A stretch of DNA of 64,000 bases from Dyadobacter sp. MSC1_007 (GTDB lineage Bacteria; Bacteroidota; Bacteroidia; Cytophagales; Spirosomataceae). Location of the stretch: assembly GCF_023667495.1 (NCBI RefSeq), contig NZ_JAMOZL010000016.1, forward strand, positions 62,001-126,000, in the 5' to 3' direction. Made by a program: the position numbers and the translations under genes. Below, one piece after another: positions 35,960 through 44,395 of the stretch. A model generated the notes under the pieces. That model worked only from the letters and a program-made list of their open reading frames with translations. It was not told the origin of the DNA and did not search any database. Position 1 is the stretch's first letter; each line of letters opens with the position of its first letter.

Positions 35960-37417
35960 ATGAAAAAACTGTTTTTTGTTTCTGCACTTAGCCTGTTCGG
36001 CTGTGCTGCGTTTGCGCAGGACGCTGTGAATAAGGCTCTGGTAGATGGATATCGTAAGGAAAAGGAGAAAAGTGATAAAGATGCAACCGACCCAAAATCC
36101 AGCGCGAAAGCGGCATTTTGGTTGGAGCGTGCCAAACTTTACGAAAACATAGCTTTACAAGGTTCTGAGGTAGATTCAAGTGCAGCGAAAACAGCCATGG
36201 AAGCTTACAAAAAGGTTGTGGAACTTGATGTTACCAAGAAAGGGGAACCTGGGAAGTCTTCGAAAGAAGCATCCAATGTCCTGGCAGGTGGCGAAGGCAC
36301 ACAGCTTTTCAATGCATTTGTAAAACAAGGTGCTGAGAAATATCAGGCTAAAAACCTGAACGGCGCTTTGGAAATGTTCCAGGCTGCGCAGGAAATCAAC
36401 AAAAAGGATACCCTGGCATCGCTTTACGGTGGTATTGCTGCACAACAGCTTGATAAAAAGGACATTGCGAAAACATCTTTTGAGAAATATGCTGAGAATG
36501 GTGGTAAAGACCCAAGCGTATTCTACGGATTGGCGCAATTGTACCGTGCTGAAAACAATTTCGATGGAGCAATCGCTACCTTGAATAAAGGATTGGCCCA
36601 GTCGCCAGGTAATAAGGATCTGAAAGCTGAGATCGTGAATATCCTGCTTGCTTCGGGTAAGGAAGATCAGGCGATCAAAGAATTGGAGGCATTGACAGTG
36701 GCAGATCCAAAAAATACCCAGAATGTAGTTAACCTGGCGATTTTGTACGATAATATGTACCGCACGGCAACTGATAAAATTAAGGTATTGAACGGTAAGA
36801 TGGGTTCTGGTAACAATGCAGCAACTTCTGCCGCGAAAAACCTTGAAGCAGAAAAAGGAAAGATCGAAGTATATGATGGCGAGGTGAAACGTATCGGTGC
36901 GCTGATCAAAAAGCAACCGAAGAATGCAGACCTGAAACGTCAGCTTGCAGATGTTAACGCTAAGAAAAAGGAAAGCGTTGATTTGATCGCGAAACTGGAA
37001 GGCGAAGTTAAGGCTGCACAGGAAGCTTCAAAAGGAAACGACGTAGCTGCATTGCAAAAGGAGCTTGAAACCGAAAAAGCAAAACAAAAAGACGCAGCTG
37101 ACAAAGCAATCGGAAATTACAAGAAAGCACTTGAAATCGACGCAGCTAACTATGATGCACTTTTCAACCTTGGTGTTTTCTATTTCAACGAGGCTGTACA
37201 GCTCAAAGGTGAAGTGGATAACATGAACATGACTGAATACCAGCAACGTGGTAAAGAAGTTGAAGGTCGTGTATGTGGTAAGTTCAAAAAAGCGAAACCA
37301 TATTTCGAAAAAGCAATCCAGGTAAAAGACGAAGCGGAAGCTAAAGAAAGTCTTACCAACCTGAACGGCGTTCTGGAACAGTTCGCTGGCAAAGGAGTTG
37401 CTTGTATTGAAGATTAA
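35960..37417 (+). CDS. Exported tetratricopeptide-repeat protein
   Basis: This 485-residue protein begins with a signal peptide (residues 1-20, LFGCAAFAQ). The N-terminal half holds TPR-like helices (LNGALEMFQAAQEINKKDTL, then FYGLAQLYRAENNFDGAIATLNKGL). A lysine/glutamate-rich coiled coil spans about 275-385, and a last TPR unit lies near 385-470 (AIGNYKKALEIDAANYDALFNLGVFYFN). It is probably a periplasmic scaffold. Codon use is strikingly regular and rich in AAA/AAG and GCA, which suggests high expression. Partners are not evident from the neighbours. Confidence 0.85.
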   Translation: MKKLFFVSALSLFGCAAFAQDAVNKALVDGYRKEKEKSDKDATDPKSSAKAAFWLERAKLYENIALQGSEVDSSAAKTAMEAYKKVVELDVTKKGEPGKSSKEASNVLAGGEGTQLFNAFVKQGAEKYQAKNLNGALEMFQAAQEINKKDTLASLYGGIAAQQLDKKDIAKTSFEKYAENGGKDPSVFYGLAQLYRAENNFDGAIATLNKGLAQSPGNKDLKAEIVNILLASGKEDQAIKELEALTVADPKNTQNVVNLAILYDNMYRTATDKIKVLNGKMGSGNNAATSAAKNLEAEKGKIEVYDGEVKRIGALIKKQPKNADLKRQLADVNAKKKESVDLIAKLEGEVKAAQEASKGNDVAALQKELETEKAKQKDAADKAIGNYKKALEIDAANYDALFNLGVFYFNEAVQLKGEVDNMNMTEYQQRGKEVEGRVCGKFKKAKPYFEKAIQVKDEAEAKESLTNLNGVLEQFAGKGVACIED

Positions 37418-37424
37418 AAAAAGT

Positions 37425-37539
37425 GGCGCGAAGCTCCAGCTTCGCGCTTTACTATTTGCAGGCCTCCGGCCGGTCACTTTAGAGTAACGTCGGCCAGAGG
37501 TCTTTTGCATAATTTGTCACGAAGCAGAAGCTTCGCGCC
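37425..37539. repeat. Nested inverted-repeat (REPIN-like) element after the TPR gene
   Basis: The 19-bp ends GGCGCGAAGCTCCAGCTTC (37425-37443) and the complement of 37521-37539 agree at 17 of 19 positions. The left end is itself part of a palindrome (37426-37447). Inner arms at 37460-37472 and 37490-37502 pair imperfectly. At 115 bp it has almost the same size and architecture as the element at 11356-11466, although the sequences differ. Confidence 0.65.
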
Positions 37540-37545
37540 AATAGA

Positions 37546-37581
37546 GAAGAGAGAGCATCGAGGAATCGGTGCTCTCTCTTC
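37546..37581 (+). terminator. Probable terminator of the TPR protein gene
   Basis: GAAGAGAGAGCA and TGCTCTCTCTTC form a 12-bp stem with an inner CG pair and a short loop, followed by ATTTC. It lies past the REPIN-like element. The remaining space to 37806 shows no gene. Confidence 0.5.
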
Positions 37582-37806
37582 ATTTCAGAATATTTATTTA
37601 ACATAATATAAATTATACAACAAATATAGGTCGGCAGACATTGCCGTGAGATTTGCCTCAGTGACCTGGACATCATGCCATTTAAATCTATTGAAATCTC
37701 AGACGGTTAGATTTGCGATGTTTTTACATTATCGTTTTGAAAATCAGGTATGTTAAGTCCGGTCAGTTGGATTGCTTAATTTTGCTTCTGAAATTCAATG
37801 TGCATT

Positions 37807-37842
37807 AAAAATGGCACCAATCCGTGAATCAGCGCCATTTTT
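37807..37842 (-). terminator. Intrinsic terminator of the sugar isomerase pair
   Basis: AAAAATGGC (37807-37815) and GCCATTTTT (37834-37842) form the stem, giving a T-run on the minus strand 25 bp past the stop of the second isomerase gene. This marks the 3' end of the unit that starts at the promoter near 42709. Confidence 0.75.
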
Positions 37843-37867
37843 AGAGATTATCAGAAAGATTTCTGGC

Positions 37868-38737
37868 TTATGCGATGTCACAAATCTGGACACATTGCTT
37901 CAATGAAGCCAGCGGTTCTCGTTTTGGGATAAATTCCTGCGCAACATAACCCTTGAAGCCGGTTTCGACAATCGCTTTCATGATTGCCGGATAATATAAT
38001 TCCTGGCCTTCGTCGATTTCATTCCGTCCAGGAACACCGCCTGTATGATAATGGCCAATGTATTTGTGGTATTGACGGATCGTTGCGATCACGTCGCCCT
38101 CCATGATGGACATGTGGTAAATGTCGTAAAGCAGTTTGAAATTTTCTGAACCGACCATTTCACAAAGTCCTGCGCCCCAAGCCGTATGGTCGCACATGTA
38201 ATCTTTGTGGTTGACTTTGCTGTTGAGCAATTCCATGATCATCGTGATGCCATACTTCTGAGCCGACGGCATCAGACGCCGCAAACCGATTGCACAGTTT
38301 CGCATGCCGTCGATGTCGGACATACCGCGGCGGTTACCCGAAAAGCAAATCACAGTGCTGTAACCAGCTTCCTTTAATTTTGGAAAAAGCTCTTCATAAC
38401 TTTTGACCAGCTCATCATGAAGCGCCAGATCGTTGAATCCTTTCTCGATTCCCAGTCCAGCTCCGTTTGGCAACGCGCAGGTCAAGCCGTACTTCTTTAG
38501 AATCGGCCAGTCGTTTGGTCCGAGCAGTTCAATTGAAGTAATTCCGATCTTTTTACATTCCTGGGCAAATGTTTCCAGCGGTATGCTATTGTAGCACCAT
38601 TTACAAACCGAGTGATTAATCTTACCAGCAAGCTTAGTACCAAGCACTTTTTCGTTTTTGGCAAATACTTCTGAAATTGAAAGCACACCAGCTGTTCCGG
38701 CAGCTAAACTTTTCAATGCGTTTCGTCTTGTCGACAT
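37868..38737 (-). CDS. Tat-exported sugar isomerase/epimerase (xylose-isomerase-like barrel), copy 2
   Basis: This protein of 289 residues from the ATG at 38737 carries a twin-arginine leader (STRRNALKSL). An ATG at 38758 would add seven residues before it and is less likely. The barrel shows metal-site segments MELLNSKVNHKDYMCD, LLYDIYHMSI, HYHTGGVPGRNEID and VAQEFIPKRE, as in hydroxypyruvate isomerase and 3-epimerase relatives (AP endonuclease-2 fold). It is a close tandem duplicate of the next gene upstream, and both end in the same CDIA tail. The substrate is unknown; in Bacteroidota such exported isomerases often accompany oxidised (keto) sugar metabolism (inference). Confidence 0.85.
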   Translation of the reverse strand: MSTRRNALKSLAAGTAGVLSISEVFAKNEKVLGTKLAGKINHSVCKWCYNSIPLETFAQECKKIGITSIELLGPNDWPILKKYGLTCALPNGAGLGIEKGFNDLALHDELVKSYEELFPKLKEAGYSTVICFSGNRRGMSDIDGMRNCAIGLRRLMPSAQKYGITMIMELLNSKVNHKDYMCDHTAWGAGLCEMVGSENFKLLYDIYHMSIMEGDVIATIRQYHKYIGHYHTGGVPGRNEIDEGQELYYPAIMKAIVETGFKGYVAQEFIPKREPLASLKQCVQICDIA

Positions 38738-38761
38738 ATGTTTGAGAATATGGTTCAATGA

Positions 38762-39658
38762 TTAAGCGATATCGCAAATGGTAACTCCCTGTTTCAACGA
38801 GGCAAGATCGTCGCCGCGGCTCGGTACAAACTCCTGGCCCACGAATCCTTTGTAACCGGTGTCAACTATTGCCTTCATGATCGCGGGATAGTACAATTCC
38901 TGTGTCTCGTCAATTTCATGACGGCCGGGAACTCCTCCTGTGTGGTAATGGGCAATGTATTTGTGGTATTTCTTAATGGTAGCAACCACGTCCCCTTCCT
39001 GAATCTGCATGTGGTAGATATCGTAAAGGAGTTTGAATTTTTCAGAGCCTATCATTTCACAAAGTGCAGCGCCCCACTCCGTCCGGTCGCACATATAGTC
39101 CTTGTGGTTAACCTTGCTGTTCAGCAATTCCATTACCAGCGTAACATTGTGTTTCTCAGCGGTTGGAATCAGTTTGCGAATGCCTTCTGCACAGTTGCGC
39201 AGGCCGTCCATATCAGACATCCCGCGACGGTTTCCTGAAAAACAAATGATCTTGTCATAGCCCGCCGCCCGCACTTTTGGTATCACATCTTCAAATCCCT
39301 TGATCAATTCCTCATGATTTTTGGGATCGTTGAAACCTTTGTCGATGCTTCTGGTCAGGCCTTCGCCCCATGGCAATGCGCATGTCAATCCATATTTTTG
39401 AATAACCGGCCATTCCTCCGGTCCGAGCAATTCGATGGAGGTAAGTCCTATTTTTTTGCATTCCTGCGCGAAGGTGTCCAACGGAATTTTACTATAACAC
39501 CACTTACACACCGAATGGTTAATCTTGCCATTGAGCTTGGCGCCCAGAACTCTTTCCGAGGCCGCGAACGCCTGTGAAAGACTGGCGGCAAATGGTACCA
39601 TCGCTGAACCGGCAGCAATATTGCGGAGTGCTTTTCTTCGATTTAAATTTGGAGTCAT
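38762..39658 (-). CDS. Tat-exported sugar isomerase/epimerase, copy 1
   Basis: This 298-residue protein has a Tat leader (NRRKALRNIAAG, cleavage near AFAA at residue 33) and the same barrel motifs as its downstream paralogue: MELLNSKVNHKDYMCD, LYDIYHMQI, HYHTGGVPGRHEID and VGQEFVPSR. The two copies agree over nearly the whole mature part and differ most in the leader and in the 110-140 loop, which here carries an extra segment. The pair lies downstream of a propeller-cytochrome c dehydrogenase gene across a 230-bp space with no obvious promoter or terminator, so the three genes may form one unit. Confidence 0.86.
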   Translation of the reverse strand: MTPNLNRRKALRNIAAGSAMVPFAASLSQAFAASERVLGAKLNGKINHSVCKWCYSKIPLDTFAQECKKIGLTSIELLGPEEWPVIQKYGLTCALPWGEGLTRSIDKGFNDPKNHEELIKGFEDVIPKVRAAGYDKIICFSGNRRGMSDMDGLRNCAEGIRKLIPTAEKHNVTLVMELLNSKVNHKDYMCDRTEWGAALCEMIGSEKFKLLYDIYHMQIQEGDVVATIKKYHKYIAHYHTGGVPGRHEIDETQELYYPAIMKAIVDTGYKGFVGQEFVPSRGDDLASLKQGVTICDIA

Positions 39659-39888
39659 TATGAAGTTAACTGTCTGTACATTTGTTTAATATCCTACCCT
39701 AGCGCCTTCAAATAGCCTTTTAAACTATCTGCTATATACGTTCCGTTTCCAGGCGTACCATTTTCAATATAATATAGAAAAAAGTAGTGATGCTATCGGA
39801 CCTCTTTTGCCGCGAGGCATCGGGGTCAACACATAGCACCACTATCTTAAGCTTAATAAATTATAATCTACTCAAAAAATCGGTCGAT

Positions 39889-42585
39889 CTATTTTCCGCC
39901 TTTTGTAGCGGCAGATTCGGTATAAATCGGGTTGTTTTTGTTTCCGCCAGCCATTAGGTAAGCCACCAGATCGCGCAGTTCGTTCGGGTTCAAGCTGTTG
40001 ATCAGACCTGGAAGCATCATTGAAACCGGTGAGATTTTGCTTGAAACAACTTCTTTCTTGCTCACCTTCCGGATTGTTTTCGGATCGAATGGGTTTTGTG
40101 AAACATAATAGAAGTTAGCATCCTGGTTAACCTCACGGCCCACAATCGATTGGCCGTCTTTCATTTGGAATGAAATAGATGCGTATTGATCTGAAACCGC
40201 TTTGTCAGGCTCGATGATCGCTTCAAGCATGTCTTTCACCGAGAAACGGGTTCCCAACTGAGTGAGTTCTGGTCCAACATCAGCTCCCTCGCCCTGGATT
40301 GTGTGGCAACGGCTGCAAAGTACCGCGGAGAAAATTTGCTTGCCGCGTTCGAAATCGCGGTTGGCGAGACTGTCCTGAACCAATGCCACAGCCTGGTCAA
40401 CTTTCCATGAACGGCCCGGACCTTTTGGCGTATACAGTTTTACCAGGTCGTTTCCAGTTCCCGTAAGTAGTTCTGAACCAGATAGTTTATTGTAATGAGC
40501 AACCTTGTCGGCAGGAACATTTTTCAATGCAAGCTGACGTGCCTTATCGATAAATCCGATATAGCTGCGACCGCCCTGATAGCTGAATGCCTTGTGGAAC
40601 CAGGTAAAATATTGGTCCCTCAATGCAGGTGTCCAACCAGTTTTAGCGCCGCTAAGCATGATAGCGTAAAATGTCTGCTGTGCAGGAGGCATTTTTTCAA
40701 GAAGACCTGCGAGATCCAAGCCATATTGCGGATTCCGGAGGATCAAATCCGCCGAAGCTGTTACCATTTCGTTATCCTTGTCATCGAACTTCTCGTTTTT
40801 GGCGATCAATCCAAGGGTCTTTTCAACCACTTTTGGCGCTTCAACTGTTACCAGAATCTTGGCAAGGAACCTGTTTTGCAACGCATTAGCCGATGGATAT
40901 TTCGGGTTCAAATAAGCGATCAATGCGGATTTAGTAGCTGCATCAGGCTGGCCGGTGCGGTACAAAATCACTTCAACAGCACGTAGCAACGCCTGTTTAT
41001 TCAGATCGTCCAGTTTAGCATAATCGATCGTCGTCAATTTTTTCAACAGGGGCCCTCCTACTTTGGTTGAATCGCCCTGGCGGCCTAATGCAATGGCTGC
41101 ATAAATGATCGATTGCGGATCTTTTTCAGTATAAACTCTGCTTTCCCACTGAGCAACTGGTTGATGTTCAATAGCCAATCTCGCTGCATAACGAAGGAAA
41201 CGATCCGGGCTTTTCAGCAATGGCCAGGCAAGGTCGATCGCTTTTGGATCTTTTTTGACGTGATATTCCTCAATCGCTGTGCGTTGCTTGTGCTCATTCG
41301 TGATGACCGGCGTTACTGTGTTCGAGCCGGGTACAATGTTCTTATAATCACCATAATACACACGATAAAGGTCTGATTCCAGTCGACGTCCTCCTGTCAG
41401 GAAGTACAATGCGCCGTCCGGGCCGATGGCTCCGTCAGTAAGCGGAAGCGGTGCGCCGGAAAGGAATTCTTCGTGGTCAGCTGTGTAAGTAGAGCCGCTT
41501 GGTTTCAGGTGCAGGCCATGGACGATACCGAACGACCAGTCGAATGCAAGCAATGTGTTTTTGTATTTGGCAGGGAAACGAGCGTCTTTCAGGTAAATCA
41601 GATTGGTTGGTGAACCCTGACCAATATTCATAACAGGCGAAAGAAAGTCGGCGAATGCGGGCGAAGTATTGGCAGAACCGGTTCTCCACCCAAACTCGCC
41701 GCCGCTCACCGCATGACAAACGCGGGTCGGACGATACCACGGTGTACCGAAATCCCATTCCATATCCGAGTCATAAGCAAAAAGGTCGCCAGCTTCGTTG
41801 AATGCAATATCGTATGGATTACGGAAGCCCGCAGTGTACAGTTCCCAGGTCTTTCCTTCGGGATCTGTGTGAGCAATCCAGCCGCCCGGTGCATGACGAT
41901 CTGTCGCGTGGCCGCGCGGATCCTTGATGAATGGGAACAGATTATCATTCTTCCAATTGGGCATCAAACGGTACACATCCATTGTGGGCAGGTCGGTGAA
42001 GTTACCGGCAACGACAAAAAGCGATTTTTTGTCGGGTGCCATTACAATGCTGTGCGGACCATGCTCGCCCTCGCCTTTCAACGGTTTGATCAGCGTGATT
42101 TTATCATATTGATCGTTGTTGTCCGTATCCTGCAACCGGTAAAGACCGCTTCCTTTTGGGAACTTGGCATTAGAGCGGTTGTTGATCATTACATACAAGC
42201 TATTGAATGCATAAAGTAAGCCGTGCGCATAACCCATCGCCACTTTTGCTGTATCTCCTTCTATTTTAAGGGTTTCCACAGTTGGTTTTTCGGTTGAACC
42301 AATCGCAGGTATGACCAGACGGAACAAGCCGCCATACTGGTCGGAGGTGATCATGCGGCCTTTGTCATCGAATGTCATGGAAACCCATGACCCATTCTTT
42401 TCTTCGGACGGGCTGTATAAATGTTCGGCTTTGAAACCATCCGGAAGCTTGATCTTATCAACCTTTGAGCCGGGAGGACGGTGTTTAACGGTTCGGTTAC
42501 TTAGCATCACCCCACAGAAAACGCCCACGGCAAGCAGGGCCGCAAGTGTCATCGGAAGTTTTGACCATTGTTTTTTTGTGTACAT
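39889..42585 (-). CDS. Membrane-anchored beta-propeller dehydrogenase with HEAT repeats and cytochrome c
   Basis: This 898-residue protein has a membrane anchor or signal (about 10-27), then a sorbosone/glucose-dehydrogenase-like propeller (about 35-430, with HGPHSIVMAPDKKSLFVVAGN, GFRNPYDIAFNEAGDLFAYD and DGAIGPDGALYFLTGGR). A HEAT-like helical region follows (about 450-690). The C-terminal cytochrome c domain has the heme motif CSRCH at C757-H761 and a likely distal Met in VSMMLPG. The architecture is that of the membrane-bound dehydrogenase proteins best known from Planctomycetes and Verrucomicrobia. The probable role is oxidation of a sugar or polyol in the periplasm. Its promoter carries the regulon box (42709-42753). 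Confidence 0.85.
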   Translation of the reverse strand: MYTKKQWSKLPMTLAALLAVGVFCGVMLSNRTVKHRPPGSKVDKIKLPDGFKAEHLYSPSEEKNGSWVSMTFDDKGRMITSDQYGGLFRLVIPAIGSTEKPTVETLKIEGDTAKVAMGYAHGLLYAFNSLYVMINNRSNAKFPKGSGLYRLQDTDNNDQYDKITLIKPLKGEGEHGPHSIVMAPDKKSLFVVAGNFTDLPTMDVYRLMPNWKNDNLFPFIKDPRGHATDRHAPGGWIAHTDPEGKTWELYTAGFRNPYDIAFNEAGDLFAYDSDMEWDFGTPWYRPTRVCHAVSGGEFGWRTGSANTSPAFADFLSPVMNIGQGSPTNLIYLKDARFPAKYKNTLLAFDWSFGIVHGLHLKPSGSTYTADHEEFLSGAPLPLTDGAIGPDGALYFLTGGRRLESDLYRVYYGDYKNIVPGSNTVTPVITNEHKQRTAIEEYHVKKDPKAIDLAWPLLKSPDRFLRYAARLAIEHQPVAQWESRVYTEKDPQSIIYAAIALGRQGDSTKVGGPLLKKLTTIDYAKLDDLNKQALLRAVEVILYRTGQPDAATKSALIAYLNPKYPSANALQNRFLAKILVTVEAPKVVEKTLGLIAKNEKFDDKDNEMVTASADLILRNPQYGLDLAGLLEKMPPAQQTFYAIMLSGAKTGWTPALRDQYFTWFHKAFSYQGGRSYIGFIDKARQLALKNVPADKVAHYNKLSGSELLTGTGNDLVKLYTPKGPGRSWKVDQAVALVQDSLANRDFERGKQIFSAVLCSRCHTIQGEGADVGPELTQLGTRFSVKDMLEAIIEPDKAVSDQYASISFQMKDGQSIVGREVNQDANFYYVSQNPFDPKTIRKVSKKEVVSSKISPVSMMLPGLINSLNPNELRDLVAYLMAGGNKNNPIYTESAATKGGK

Positions 42586-42708
42586 TTTACAGCTCAGAGT
42601 TTAAGTAATTATAATTGATAAAAGGATTGAGTGACATGGTGAATGTTTGAGAAGCGCTTTATGTGTCTTAAATAAAGCAAACTTAAACTTCAAATAATCT
42701 GATTATTA

Positions 42709-42753
42709 CAATATTATAGGTAAAGATCGACGAGACTATCCTGTTGTGTAGGG
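42709..42753 (-). promoter_or_regulatory. Shared GACAG-box promoter, copy A
   Basis: On the minus strand the 19-bp box (42735-42753; CCCTACACAACAGGATAGT) is followed after exactly 18 bp by TAATATTG (42709-42716). This is the most diverged of four copies, but the spacing and the TAnnATTG box are kept. The predicted leader of the dehydrogenase gene is about 115 bp. Confidence 0.6.
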
Positions 42754-42791
42754 TATTGCAGGTATTATGAAAACTTATTCTGCCTGAAAAA

Positions 42792-42827
42792 CAAAAAGTG
42801 CAGCGGGATGGCCTGCTGCACTTTTTG
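42792..42827 (-). terminator. Intrinsic terminator of the susC/susD unit at 42.8-47.6 kb
   Basis: CAAAAAGTGCAGC (42792-42804) and GCTGCACTTTTTG (42815-42827) are perfect inverted copies, with a T-run inside the stem on the minus strand. It separates the SusD gene from the next promoter at 42709. Confidence 0.85.
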
Positions 42828-42843
42828 CTTCATATTCAAACCA

Positions 42844-44355
42844 TCAGAAATGTGGGGTTAAGGCCGATTCTACTGCTGGTAATCCGTAGTAGTCGTCCAG
42901 AACTGTAAATGCATTTGCTGGCGGGACCGCAGTTTTCGGGAAGTAGTAAGCTTGCGGGTTCGCCTTGATCCTGGCTCCATGAGCACCAATGATCTCTTTC
43001 ACACGCCCGGTGCGGGTAAGGTCGAACCAGCGCTTGTTTTCGAATGCGAGCTCGACACGTCTTTCCTTGAAAATAGCTTCACGCATTTCCGCCTGAGAAG
43101 CAGCTTTGGTAGCAGCCAGTCCCGCACGTGTACGTACCTGGTTAAGGTAAACGGCAGCATCGGCAGGCTTGCCTTGTTCGTTGAGCGCTTCAGCCAGGAA
43201 CAACAGCACTTCCGCATAACGGTACACCGGCCAGTTATGCCCGGTATTGTTGTGCAGTGAATGCGGACGCGCATACTTTTTAATGTAAGGGTACGTCTTG
43301 TTCTCCGCAAGGCTTTGACTCAGTGTAACATAACCGATTGAAATATCCTTTCTCTTGTCCCCGGTCTCGTAAGCAGCGATCAGGTCGGGTGTAGGAATGT
43401 TGTTACTTTCCTGAGAGGTCGACTGTGGATTGGAGGTTCCGGTAATGGGCGCAATCTCGGCCGCGGTAATTGGCGACGGAATGAAACGGTAAATCTGGTT
43501 TCCATTGTAACCCGACGATCCTTCCATGTACTGAATCTCAAACACAGACTCCTGATTGTTCTTATTGGTACCTGTGAAAGAAAACGCATTGTTGTAGTCT
43601 GGCATGAGGGCATAACCGTCGTTGGTTACGATATCTTTCAGGAGCGTTTCAGCTGGACCCCATTTTTTCTGCGTAATATAAAGGTTAGCCAGCAAAGTTT
43701 TGGCAGCACCGGAAGTGGCGCGTCCTGCCTCCTGCTTAGCTTTGTTCAGCAGCATAGTACTTGCATCTTTCGCATCTTTCTCGATTTGAGCGTACAGTTC
43801 TTCGGTAGAAGCCAATGGCAATGCAGCATCATCGCGGCCGGTTACCGGAGTAAGGTGCATGGGCACTTTTCCAAACAGGCGAACCAGGTCAAAATAGGCG
43901 AATGCTCTCAGGAAAAGAGCTTGTCCTTTCAGGTTGTTTTTAGAATCGGCAGCAAAATCAACGCCGTCGATCAATGCGAGGATTTGGTTTGTCCGTGCAA
44001 TGATCTGATAGTTCAGGCGGTATTGAACGAGCACGTTATCATTCGCAGTAACCCCATTGGCAGTCGGAACGGCGAAATCGGCCACGTTTTCGGTAGGGTC
44101 CACAGCGCCGTACAGCACGTTACGTGCATAATAGGTATTGTCCGAATGCATTTCTTCCAGTACCCAGGCGCGTTCGTTAAACATCTGCCGGAACGGAACG
44201 TAAGCCGCATTGACCGCCTGTTTAAAGTCGGTTTCAGATGTGAAGAATTGGTTGGAGCTCAGTGCGGTTTCCGGCACAACGGTAAGAAAGTCATCCCCGC
44301 AGCTTGTCATCATGCCTAATGCCAGAATCCAGGCCGCTATATATTTTGTTTTCAT
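42844..44355 (-). CDS. SusD/RagB-family surface lipoprotein
   Basis: This 503-residue protein has a lipoprotein signal (MTSC, cysteine 19) and SusD blocks QALFLRAFAYFDLVRLFGKVPM, VYRYAEVLLFLAEALNEQGKPAD, VRTRAGLAATKAAS and ERRVELAFENKRWFDLTRTGR. The extreme C-terminus (DDYYGLPAVESALTPHF) departs from the usual LFPIPQ...NPGY ending. It pairs with the SusC gene 40 bp upstream. Confidence 0.93.
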   Translation of the reverse strand: MKTKYIAAWILALGMMTSCGDDFLTVVPETALSSNQFFTSETDFKQAVNAAYVPFRQMFNERAWVLEEMHSDNTYYARNVLYGAVDPTENVADFAVPTANGVTANDNVLVQYRLNYQIIARTNQILALIDGVDFAADSKNNLKGQALFLRAFAYFDLVRLFGKVPMHLTPVTGRDDAALPLASTEELYAQIEKDAKDASTMLLNKAKQEAGRATSGAAKTLLANLYITQKKWGPAETLLKDIVTNDGYALMPDYNNAFSFTGTNKNNQESVFEIQYMEGSSGYNGNQIYRFIPSPITAAEIAPITGTSNPQSTSQESNNIPTPDLIAAYETGDKRKDISIGYVTLSQSLAENKTYPYIKKYARPHSLHNNTGHNWPVYRYAEVLLFLAEALNEQGKPADAAVYLNQVRTRAGLAATKAASQAEMREAIFKERRVELAFENKRWFDLTRTGRVKEIIGAHGARIKANPQAYYFPKTAVPPANAFTVLDDYYGLPAVESALTPHF

Positions 44356-44395
44356 TTCTATTCAGAATTAAATGAGATAGTTTGACAAATCAGGC

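Noticed and set aside
39661..39690. Fifth copy of the GACAG-box promoter upstream of the isomerase pair (ACTGTCTGTACA at 39669)
   Set aside because: Only part of the box matches and no TAnnATTG box stands 18 bp away.
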